From contig CAZXCB010000155.1 of assembly GCA_964639075.1 (NCBI GenBank), positions 1 to 8,104 of the forward strand: a stretch of 8,104 nt of DNA. The letters run 5' to 3'. Below are positions 1 to 5,370 of this stretch, piece after piece. Both the position numbers and the translations under genes were made by a program. The notes below the pieces were generated by a model. That model was not told the DNA's origin. It saw only the letters and a program-made list of their open reading frames with translations, and did no database searches. Origin of the DNA: JAENVU01 sp964639075 (GTDB lineage: Bacteria > Actinomycetota > Acidimicrobiia > IMCC26256 > JAENVU01). Numbering within the stretch: the stretch's first letter is position 1; each line of letters starts with the position of its first letter.

Positions 1-1208
1 CCGAACGGGCCCTTCCCGATCTCGGGCCACCGAGGGTGATTGAGGATCACGACCTTCGCGCCCTTCGAGCGGATCCCGTCGAGGAGCTTCACCCAGTCCG
101 ACTCCTGGAACGGGGGCACCTCTCCCGCCGGGTCGAGAGGGAACGCGTTGAAGTGCCCGTTGTCGGTCGTCACCTCGTTCCCGGTCACGGCGAGGGTGAT
201 CACGCGGTCGGTGCGCAGCCGCGCCGCGTCGATGGCGGCCGACGCGAGCTCGGCGAGCACGACCGGCTCCTCCACCTCGCGGTCGGCGTCGGGGTCGCGT
301 GCGAGGGTCACGAGCTCGGACACGAGGTCGGCGAGCTCGCCGACCTCGAAGCGGATGCCCTCGGAGACCTGCCGGCGTTGCTCGTCGTTGAGCCGCTCGG
401 ACCGTTCGAGCAGCTCGGCGTTCGTCTGGAGGCTCGTGAGCGGCGTGCGCAGCTCGTGGCTCGCGTCGGCGACGAGCTGCTGCTGGCGCCGGCGCGAGTC
501 CCCGAGTGCGTCGACCATCGTGGCGAAGCTCGTCGCGAGGCTGCCGACCTCGTCGGTGCCGCCGGTGGGCAACTCGGCGTCGAGCTCGCCCGTGCGGGCG
601 ATCCGCTCGGCCGCGCCCCGCAAGCGGGTGATGGGCGCCACGATCCGGGTCGCGAGGATCCAGCCGAGCGCGGCGGCGAGGACGACCCCGGCGCCGGCGA
701 GCAGGAGCAGGCGAATGCCGAGCGAGCCGAGGACGTCGTCGATCTCGTCGAGGTTGCGACCGAGCTGGAGCACGGTGCCGTCAGGCCTCGCGACGGTCAC
801 GACGCGGTACGTGCCGCCACGGTCGACCGTCGCGAGCCGGGCCTCGCCCGGGTTCGACCGGGCCGCCGCCAGCACCGCAGCGTCGGGCGGGATCGTGCGG
901 CCCCGCTCGAGGCAGTTGACGAGATCGCCCTGGCTCGTGACGATCTGCGCGACGTTCGCCGGCTCGAGCAGACCGGTCGGCGGGCACCGGCCCGGTCCGA
1001 ACCCGCCGTCGGGATCGCGGCCGGACTCGCGGCCGTGCTCGAAGCCCCCGGGCGAGGCCGCGAGGTCCCGAGCGCGACCGAGCAACGACTGGTCGAAGGT
1101 GTCGCGCAGCTCCCGCTCGGTGCTCAGGTAGGCCGCGGCCGCACCGAAGGCGGAGACCAGCGCCGCGATGGCGGCCATCCCGAGCGCGATGCGCCAGCGG
1201 AGACTCAC
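1..1208 (-). CDS. Sensor histidine kinase, partial, with aberrant C-terminal segment
   Basis: The visible 402 codons start at a GTG 4 nt after the stop of the response regulator gene and run off the left edge. In order: a first membrane helix at about residues 5-28, an extracytoplasmic sensor of about 135 residues with no family I recognise, a second helix at about 162-186, a HAMP linker at about 187-238 and a HisKA dimerisation helix with the motif SHELRTP (phospho-acceptor His251). The family would place the HATPase_c domain with N, G1, F and G2 boxes from roughly residue 345 on. None of these is present up to residue 402. Instead the frame continues into a segment with HFNAFPL and ILNHPR, typical of CehA/McbA metallohydrolases. 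As read, the protein could be phosphorylated in trans but could not bind ATP itself. The kinase identity of residues 1-340 is secure; the C-terminus is discussed separately. Confidence 0.9.
   Translation of the reverse strand, partial: MSLRWRIALGMAAIAALVSAFGAAAAYLSTERELRDTFDQSLLGRARDLAASPGGFEHGRESGRDPDGGFGPGRCPPTGLLEPANVAQIVTSQGDLVNCLERGRTIPPDAAVLAAARSNPGEARLATVDRGGTYRVVTVARPDGTVLQLGRNLDEIDDVLGSLGIRLLLLAGAGVVLAAALGWILATRIVAPITRLRGAAERIARTGELDAELPTGGTDEVGSLATSFATMVDALGDSRRRQQQLVADASHELRTPLTSLQTNAELLERSERLNDEQRRQVSEGIRFEVGELADLVSELVTLARDPDADREVEEPVVLAELASAAIDAARLRTDRVITLAVTGNEVTTDNGHFNAFPLDPAGEVPPFQESDWVKLLDGIRSKGAKVVILNHPRWPEIGKGPF
3..182 (-). other. CehA/McbA-like metallohydrolase segment fused in frame to the kinase
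   Basis: Residues 343-402 of the kinase reading frame read GNEVTTDNGHFNAFPL, then a tryptophan-containing helix (DWVKLLDGIRSKG), then KVVILNHPRWPEIGKGPF. From memory of the family, EVTT..GHFNA(F/Y)PL and VxxLNHPR are hallmark strings of PHP-domain CehA/McbA metallohydrolases; the two histidines (352 and 391) would lie in the metal site. They do not belong to any histidine kinase domain. The join lies at about 180-195, where the kinase text RVITLAVTG passes straight into the hydrolase text. There is no stop and no shift in composition. It may be a collapsed assembly, a genomic deletion, or a true fusion. The rest of the hydrolase is outside the window. Confidence 0.65.
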
Positions 1209-1212
1209 GGTC

Positions 1213-1914
1213 CTACCGGCGAGCGCCGGGCTCGGACGGTCGCACGACGTAGCCGACGCCGCGGACGGTGTGGAGGAGGCGTGGCTCCCCGCCGGCCTCG
1301 GTCTTGCGTCGGAGGTAGCCGATGTACACGTCGAGCGACCGCGAGCCGGTCTCGAAGTCGAAGCCCCAGATCTGCTCGTAGATCTGCTCGCGCGACAGCA
1401 CGATGCCCGCGTGTTCCATGAGGAGCTCGAGCAGGTCGAACTCGGTCTTGGTGAGCTCGACGGCCCGGTCGCCGCGGGTCACCTCGCGACGTTGCGAGTC
1501 GAGGGCGAGGTCCGCCACCACGAGGACGGCGTCGTCGGTCGCGGGGGTCCGGCGCCGGAGCAGGGCGCGGAGGCGGGCGAGCAGCTCGTCGAGCGAGAAC
1601 GGCTTGACGACGTAGTCGTCGGCTCCCGCGTCCAGGCCGCTGACCCGGTCCGCGACCTGGTCGCGCGCGGTGAGCATCAGGATCGGCGTGGTCACGTGCC
1701 GGGCGCGCAGCCGCCGGCACGCGGTGAGCCCGTCGACGGTGGGCATCATCACGTCGAGGATCACCACGGCCGGCGTGAACTCGTCGAACGCGGCGAGGGC
1801 CTGCTCGCCGTTGGTGGTCGCCCGCACCTCGTAGCCCTCGAGCTCGAGCGCCATGGTGAGCGAGTCCCGCACGCTGCGGTCGTCCTCGGCGAGCAGCACG
1901 CGCGCGGGATCCAT
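1213..1914 (-). CDS. OmpR/PhoB-family response regulator
   Basis: A 233-residue DNA-binding response regulator of normal family length. The receiver domain occupies residues 4-118: acidic pocket at Glu10-Asp11-Asp12, phospho-acceptor Asp54 (VVILDVMMP), Thr82 and Lys104 (KPF), all at the expected places. A winged-helix effector domain fills about 130-228, with ELTKTEFDLLELL, a recognition-helix region around SRSLDVYIGYLRRK, and the closing hairpin HTVRGVGYVV. It presumably receives phosphate from the kinase encoded 4 nt downstream and controls the divergent genes that begin at 2032, since the shared intergenic region holds an 11-bp-phased hexamer array. The ATG start is supported by the receiver beginning immediately. 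There is no Shine-Dalgarno sequence; a TACAGT hexamer lies 8 nt upstream, so the message may be leaderless. The specific regulon cannot be named. Confidence 0.95.
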   Translation of the reverse strand: MDPARVLLAEDDRSVRDSLTMALELEGYEVRATTNGEQALAAFDEFTPAVVILDVMMPTVDGLTACRRLRARHVTTPILMLTARDQVADRVSGLDAGADDYVVKPFSLDELLARLRALLRRRTPATDDAVLVVADLALDSQRREVTRGDRAVELTKTEFDLLELLMEHAGIVLSREQIYEQIWGFDFETGSRSLDVYIGYLRRKTEAGGEPRLLHTVRGVGYVVRPSEPGARR

Positions 1915-1922
1915 GGCCCGGC

Positions 1923-1928
1923 ACTGTA
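1923..1928 (-). promoter_or_regulatory. Candidate -10 element of the regulator gene (leaderless)
   Basis: Read on the minus strand this is TACAGT, a match to the actinobacterial TANNNT -10 consensus, 8 nt before the ATG at 1914. No ribosome binding site is visible. The spacing would place transcription start at or next to the start codon. This is inferred from the motif only. Confidence 0.4.
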
Positions 1929-1935
1929 CGGGTCG

Positions 1936-1957
1936 CCGGTAAGAGCGATGAAAGACG
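1936..1957 (-). promoter_or_regulatory. Candidate response-regulator site, minus-facing pair
   Basis: Read on the minus strand, TCTTTC (1955-1950) and TCTTAC (1944-1939) are direct repeats 11 bp apart, the last followed by CGG. OmpR/PhoB-type dimers bind direct half-sites one helical turn apart. The pair ends about 10 bp upstream of the candidate -10 of the regulator gene, suiting autoregulation. The same nonamer TCTTACCGG recurs on the other strand at 2004-2012. Confidence 0.45.
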
Positions 1958-1970
1958 CCGGCAGGCGCGT

Positions 1971-2012
1971 TCTTGCACGCGTCTTACACCGGCTTGGAGA
2001 TCGTCTTACCGG
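1971..2012 (+). promoter_or_regulatory. Candidate response-regulator site array, plus-facing
   Basis: TCTTGC at 1971, TCTTAC at 1982 and TCTTAC at 2004 are spaced 11 and 22 bp apart, with a degenerate GCTTGG near the missing phase at 1992. The longer word CGTCTTAC occurs twice exactly (1980-1987 and 2002-2009). The array ends 19 bp before the ATG at 2032, where an activator would contact polymerase. It is probably the operator of the operon that starts at 2032, bound by the regulator encoded at 1213-1914. Binding is inference; the repeats are directly visible. Confidence 0.5.
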
Positions 2013-2031
2013 TCGACCGCATGGTGGTCCC

Positions 2032-2340
2032 ATGCCCGAGACCCCGAGCCCCCGCCCCCGGAACCGGCGCACGCCGGCGGCCCGGTCCCGCGTCGCCGTC
2101 GGCATCGCGAGCCTCGTCGCCACCGCCGCCCTCGGCGTCGCCATGGCCACCGGTGCGTCCACCACGGCCGCGTCGACCTCGTCGTCCGCGAACCCGACCG
2201 GCTCGGACGCCACCGCGACCACGGCGTCCGCCGTGGGCAGCGCCACGTCGTCGACCGCGAGCTCGACGGGCTCGTGGAGCGCGTCGAGCGGATCCACCGG
2301 CGCCGGCACGGTCGCCGTCACCTCGTCGAGCGCGAGCTGA
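2032..2340 (+). CDS. Small Ser/Thr-rich membrane-anchored or secreted protein
   Basis: A 102-residue protein of no family I recognise. Residues 1-20 are basic and proline-rich (PRPRNRRTP), residues 21-38 form a single hydrophobic helix (VAVGIASLVATAALGVAM), and residues 39-102 are almost wholly Ser, Thr, Ala and Gly with no cysteine. This suggests an N-terminal anchor or signal sequence followed by an unstructured outer segment. The ATG is chosen because the basic-then-hydrophobic pattern begins there and it lies just after the operator array; a longer in-frame extension to 1168 is only shadow sequence of the regulator gene. The stop is 2 nt before the ApbE gene, implying co-transcription and coupling. 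By position it could be the envelope partner of ApbE, but it has no FMN-binding domain. The tail SGSTGAGT only loosely resembles a flavinylation site. Such low-complexity text could also be a spurious gene. Confidence 0.6.
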   Translation: MPETPSPRPRNRRTPAARSRVAVGIASLVATAALGVAMATGASTTAASTSSSANPTGSDATATTASAVGSATSSTASSTGSWSASSGSTGAGTVAVTSSSAS

Positions 2341-2342
2341 CC

Positions 2343-3269
2343 ATGGGTGTGCACGTCGATCGCTTCGCGGTGATGGGGACGACGGCCGAGGTCACCGTCG
2401 TCGGCGGTGATCCGAGCCTGCTCACCGTCGCCCGGGGCCGCCTGCGCGATCTCGAGCAGCGCTGGAGCCGGTTCCGTCCGGAGAGCGAGGTCTCGCTGCT
2501 CAACGCGGCCGGCGGTCGGCCGGTTCGTGTCTCGGCGGAGACGATCGCGCTCGTCGACCTCGCGCGCGCCGGTGCCGTCCTCACCGAGGGTCGCTTCAAC
2601 CCGCTGGTGCTCGACGCGATGGAAGCGCTCGGGTACGCGGTGAGCTTCGAGCTCATGGGGCGGCGCGCGGTCCCGGGCCGGAGCGCGTGCCTCCCGGCGG
2701 ACGCCGACGCGATCGTCGTCGACACCGACGCCCGCACCGTGACGCTTCCCCGCGGGGCGCGCTTCGACCCGGGCGGCATCGGCAAGGGCCTCGCCGCGGA
2801 CCTCGTCGCCGAGGAGCTCCGCGCGCTCGGCGCGACCGGCGCCGGGGTCAACGTCGGCGGAGACCTGCGCGTCACCGGGGCTTCCCCCGGCTCCGGTGAC
2901 GCGTGGCTCGTGGCGGTGCGCGATCGGCCGGAGGACGAGCCGGTCGCCCACGTCGCGGTCCGGGACGGCGCGGTCGCCACGACGTCGCGGAGCCGTCGTC
3001 GTTGGACCACCGACGACGGTGCGGCGCGCCACCACGTGGTCGACCCCCGGACGGGCGTGAGCGCGAGCACGCCGGTCCGTCACGCCACCGCGATCGCGTC
3101 CACCGGGTGGCGCGCCGAGGTGCTGAGCACGATCGCATTCCTCGACGGCGCCGCGGCGCTCGCGCTCGCCGAGCGCCTCGGCGCGACCGCCATGGCCGCG
3201 ACGGCCGACGACATCGTCACCGGGCCGGGCTGGCGCGCCTTCGCCCACGATCTGGAGCCCGCGGCGTGA
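2343..3269 (+). CDS. apbE: FAD:protein FMN transferase (ApbE family)
   Basis: A 308-residue enzyme of the family that moves FMN from FAD onto a Thr/Ser of a target protein, with Mg2+. Visible family blocks in order: MGTTAEVTV (11-19), RFRPESEVSLLNAAGG (43-58), FNPLVLDAMEALGY (85-98), FDPGGIGKGLAADLV (141-155, FAD/metal site), VNVGGDLRV (169-177), ATTSRSRRRW (212-221), HHVVDPRTG (230-238) and the metal-site helix ASTGWRAEVLST (252-263). In that helix the usual AD is AE, a conservative change seen in some actinobacterial members. Length without a leader is usual, but there is no signal peptide or lipobox, so it should act in the cytoplasm unless exported otherwise. The start at 2343 puts the family's first strand at residues 5-20; an upstream ATG at 2274 would add only arginine-rich shadow sequence. 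It lies between the Ser/Thr-rich gene and a heme b membrane protein, as in flavin-based envelope electron transfer clusters. Confidence 0.93.
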   Translation: MGVHVDRFAVMGTTAEVTVVGGDPSLLTVARGRLRDLEQRWSRFRPESEVSLLNAAGGRPVRVSAETIALVDLARAGAVLTEGRFNPLVLDAMEALGYAVSFELMGRRAVPGRSACLPADADAIVVDTDARTVTLPRGARFDPGGIGKGLAADLVAEELRALGATGAGVNVGGDLRVTGASPGSGDAWLVAVRDRPEDEPVAHVAVRDGAVATTSRSRRRWTTDDGAARHHVVDPRTGVSASTPVRHATAIASTGWRAEVLSTIAFLDGAAALALAERLGATAMAATADDIVTGPGWRAFAHDLEPAA

Positions 3270-3281
3270 CCGCCGCCGACC

Positions 3282-3289
3282 GAGGGGAG
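3282..3289 (+). promoter_or_regulatory. Strong ribosome binding site for the ferric-reductase-like gene
   Basis: GAGGGGAG sits 5 nt before the ATG at 3295. It is the clearest Shine-Dalgarno sequence in the window and supports that start and translation from an internal position of a polycistronic message. Confidence 0.6.
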
Positions 3290-3294
3290 CGGTC

Positions 3295-3900
3295 ATGAGC
3301 CAGCTGTTCTGGTACACGGCCCGCGCCGGCGGGATCGTTGCGTGGGCGCTGCTGAGCGCGAGCGTCGTCTGGGGTCTCTGGCTCTCCGGTCGCGTCCGGC
3401 CGTTCGGCGCGCGACCCGCCTGGATCCTCGATCTCCACCGCTTCCTCGGCGGGCTCGCCACCATGTTCGTCGGCGTGCACGTCGCGTCGATCCTGCTCGA
3501 CAGCTTCACGAGCTTCGGCCTCACGGACGTCCTCGTGCCGTTCGCCGTGTCCTGGCACCCGGTCGCGGTGGCATGGGGCGTGGTCGCGATGTACGTGCTC
3601 CTCGCGGTCGAGCTCACGTCGCTCGCGCGGTCACGGCTGTCGCACACGGCGTGGAGAGCGATCCATCTCAGCGCGCTGCCGCTGTGGGTGCTGGCGACGG
3701 TCCACTACGTCTCGGCCGGGACCGACGCCGGCAACCGCGTGTCGCTGCTCGCGATCGGTGTGGTCACCGCGGCGATCGGGATCCTGTTCGCAGCGCGCGT
3801 GCGCGAGGTCGCTGCTCGCGCCCCCGACGCGCCCGCCGTCACGGCCGACCGGCTCGCCGCCCTTCGGGCCCGCCGCTCGGGAGCCGCTGCCCGGCATTGA
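3295..3900 (+). CDS. Ferric-reductase-like transmembrane heme b protein
   Basis: A 201-residue membrane protein of the ferric reductase-like transmembrane (FRD/MsrQ-like) superfamily. About five helices can be drawn: 8-30, 46-68, 90-112, 120-140 and 146-168. Histidines fall in the expected pairs, His48 and His62 on one helix and His124 and His137 on another, 13-14 residues apart, which in this superfamily ligate two b hemes across the membrane. There is no cytosolic FAD/NAD(P)H domain, so it must take electrons from a separate partner. The arginine-rich tail after residue 168 should be cytoplasmic. The gene follows ApbE by 25 nt and is in the same likely operon. Together they suggest transmembrane electron transfer between hemes and a covalently flavinylated protein. 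A quinone-linked MsrQ-type role is an alternative, but no MsrP gene is near. Confidence 0.85.
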   Translation: MSQLFWYTARAGGIVAWALLSASVVWGLWLSGRVRPFGARPAWILDLHRFLGGLATMFVGVHVASILLDSFTSFGLTDVLVPFAVSWHPVAVAWGVVAMYVLLAVELTSLARSRLSHTAWRAIHLSALPLWVLATVHYVSAGTDAGNRVSLLAIGVVTAAIGILFAARVREVAARAPDAPAVTADRLAALRARRSGAAARH

Positions 3901-3930
3901 GTTCCCGGGTCCGGATGCCGATACGACGAG

Positions 3931-4518
3931 GTGCCGGGATCGGACTTCGCCGAGGCGCTCGCGGCCGCGCGCGCCGGTCAGGAGTGGGGATTCGCCGCGC
4001 TGTACGAGGCGTTCGCCCCGGCCGTGCTCGGCTTCCTGCGGGGCCGGATCCCGAGCGAGGCCGAGGACGTCGCCGCGACGGTCTGGCTCGACGCCGCTCG
4101 CGGCCTGGATCGCTTCGACGGCGACGAAGCCGGCTTCCGGGCGTGGATCTTCACGATCACCCGCCGTCGGATGATCAACGAGCGTCGGCGTCAGGCGCGC
4201 CGCCCGGTCGACCTGCACGCGCCCGAGACCCTGCCCACCCCCGTCGACCGCGCCGATCCGGCGGCCCGGGTGGCCGAGGCCGACGCCGCGGCCGGCGCGA
4301 TCGACACGATCCGCACGGTGTTGCCCGAGCTCCAGGGTGAGGTGGTCCTGCTCCGCGTGGTTGCCGAGCTCGACGTGAACGAGATCGCAGAGCTGCTGCG
4401 GCTCACCCCCGGCCACGTGCGCGTGCTGGCCCATCGGGGGTTGCGAGCGCTCGCGGAGCATTTCTCGCGGGTCCCCGTAACGCCGGGGGCCGATCCGGGG
4501 ATTTCGGAGGTGCCATGA
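3931..4518 (+). CDS. ECF-type RNA polymerase sigma factor
   Basis: A 195-residue protein with the two-domain layout of ECF sigma factors. Region 2 covers about residues 20-90: LYEAFAPAVLGFLRGRI, AEDVAATVWLDAARGLDRF and GFRAWIFTITRRRMINERRR, the last being the -10-binding stretch. An acidic, proline-containing linker follows, and region 4 covers about 127-178 (LPELQGEVVLLRVVAELDVNEIAELLRLTPGHVRVLAHRG), a helix-turn-helix for the -35 element. The GTG at 3931 is preferred because region 2 begins soon after and no in-frame ATG lies closer; the nearby ATG at 3915 is out of frame. The stop overlaps the next ATG (ATGA), a usual sign of a sigma gene coupled to its membrane anti-sigma. It starts 30 nt after the ferric-reductase-like gene and may be in that operon. 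The promoter it recognises is not identifiable here. Confidence 0.9.
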   Translation: MPGSDFAEALAAARAGQEWGFAALYEAFAPAVLGFLRGRIPSEAEDVAATVWLDAARGLDRFDGDEAGFRAWIFTITRRRMINERRRQARRPVDLHAPETLPTPVDRADPAARVAEADAAAGAIDTIRTVLPELQGEVVLLRVVAELDVNEIAELLRLTPGHVRVLAHRGLRALAEHFSRVPVTPGADPGISEVP

Positions 4519-5252
4519 CTCACGACGACTTCCTCGATCCGGGAACCGCGGAGCGGATCCTCGACGGTGCGGTGGCCCCGGCCGACGCCCCGCCGGGATA
4601 CGGCGCGGTGGCCGGTCTCCTCGCCGCCGCGCGCGGCGGGGTGACCGCACCGACCCCGGACCTCGAGGCCCTCGCGAGCGCGGCACGAGATGCGACGGCC
4701 CGACCCGGGCCACGCCCCAACCGGAGGTCCCCTGTGCTCGCCAAGCTCCTCTCCCTCAAGGCCGCGGCTGCGGCCGGTGTCATCGTCCTCGGCGCGACCA
4801 GTGCCGCGGCCGCGACCGGCGCACTGCCCGGCGCGGTCCAGGGCGCGGCCCACGACACGTTGTCGCACGTGGGACTCGACGTCCCCGACGACGACGCCGC
4901 CGACCACGCGGACGACCCCGCGCACGACGCGACCGACGACGAGTCCGACGACGCCACGACCCCGACGACCGTGCCCGGCGACACCGGCACGCCCGTCGCC
5001 GTGCCCGTCGACCCGACGGCGCCCGGCACCGAGTCCGACGAGGCCGACGACGAGAGCGACGACCACGGTCAGGACGAGGCCGACCACGAGGGCGAGGACG
5101 AGTCGGACGACGACCACGGCGGTACCACCGCGACCACGCAGCCGACGAGCGGGTCGGACGACGGCTCCGGGTCGGACGACGGCTCCGAGTCGGAATCGGA
5201 CTCCGGCTCCGGCTCGTCGGATTCGGGTCACGGCGGTCCCGGCTCCGACTGA
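4515..5252 (+). CDS. Single-pass membrane protein with acidic Asp/Ser/Glu-rich outer domain, candidate anti-sigma
   Basis: A 245-residue protein sharing an ATGA overlap with the sigma gene. Residues 1-75 are a likely cytoplasmic domain (FLDPGTAERILDGAV; YGAVAGLLAAARGG), with no zinc-binding HxxxCxxC motif. One membrane helix spans about 82-101. Just outside comes an actinobacterial-looking stretch (GALPGAVQGAAHDTLSHVG, 102-120). Residues 124-245 are low complexity: runs of DD and SD, scattered Glu and five His before residue 202, then SDDGS repeats and a Gly/Ser tail. By position and topology it is the presumed anti-sigma or sensor partner of the sigma factor. The polyanionic outer region could bind cations such as Ca2+ or Fe, which is speculation. 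The family is not one I can name. Confidence 0.75.
   Translation: MTHDDFLDPGTAERILDGAVAPADAPPGYGAVAGLLAAARGGVTAPTPDLEALASAARDATARPGPRPNRRSPVLAKLLSLKAAAAAGVIVLGATSAAAATGALPGAVQGAAHDTLSHVGLDVPDDDAADHADDPAHDATDDESDDATTPTTVPGDTGTPVAVPVDPTAPGTESDEADDESDDHGQDEADHEGEDESDDDHGGTTATTQPTSGSDDGSGSDDGSESESDSGSGSSDSGHGGPGSD
5151..5186 (+). repeat. Two perfect tandem 18-bp repeats
   Basis: The 18-mer GGGTCGGACGACGGCTCC occurs twice back to back, in frame in the acidic membrane protein, encoding GSDDGS twice. It is probably a slippage-prone minisatellite in the outer tail. Confidence 0.9.
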
Positions 5253-5333
5253 TCGCATTCGTTGCGGACCATTCGAACGCGGCCCCTGGGCAACGGCGCC
5301 CCGGGGTCGCGTCGCGTCCGGGGGTCTAATCGG

Positions 5334-5356
5334 TCGCTCGCGTCGGTGCCGAGCGA
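5334..5356. repeat. Inverted repeat upstream of the thioesterase gene
   Basis: TCGCTCG and CGAGCGA form a perfect 7-bp inverted repeat around a 9-nt centre, ending 14 nt before the ATG at 5371. It could be an operator overlapping the promoter or a hairpin in a 5' leader. The 118-nt gap it lies in holds no gene. Confidence 0.4.
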
Positions 5357-5357
5357 G

Positions 5358-5363
5358 CAGAGT
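5358..5363 (+). promoter_or_regulatory. Candidate -10 element of the thioesterase gene
   Basis: CAGAGT lies 7 nt before the ATG, with no Shine-Dalgarno sequence, matching the spacing of TAGAGT before the radical SAM gene and TACAGT before the regulator gene. TCTAAT at 5325-5330 is a rival -10 that would give a leader of roughly 35 nt. Confidence 0.3.
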
Positions 5364-5370
5364 GACACCC

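Noticed and set aside
36..1421. Long plus-strand open frame opposite the two-component genes
   Set aside because: Arginine/glutamate-rich with no recognisable domain. It is the antisense of clear kinase and regulator sequence and typical of high-GC shadow frames.
2293..2337. SGSTGAGT in the Ser/Thr-rich protein as a definite flavinylation site
   Set aside because: It lacks the leading acidic residue and the exact Ala-Thr spacing and sits in low-complexity Ser/Thr sequence; kept only as a hypothesis.
1761..3647. 628-codon minus-strand open frame across the operator and ApbE
   Set aside because: It covers the regulator start, the intergenic region and all of ApbE, whose motifs fix the plus strand. 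No conserved domain is visible in it.
5283..5306. Possible terminator stem after the acidic membrane gene (CCCCTGGG and CCCCGGGG)
   Set aside because: The stem has an internal T:C mismatch leaving only 4 and 3 pairs. In DNA this rich in G+C it is not convincing.
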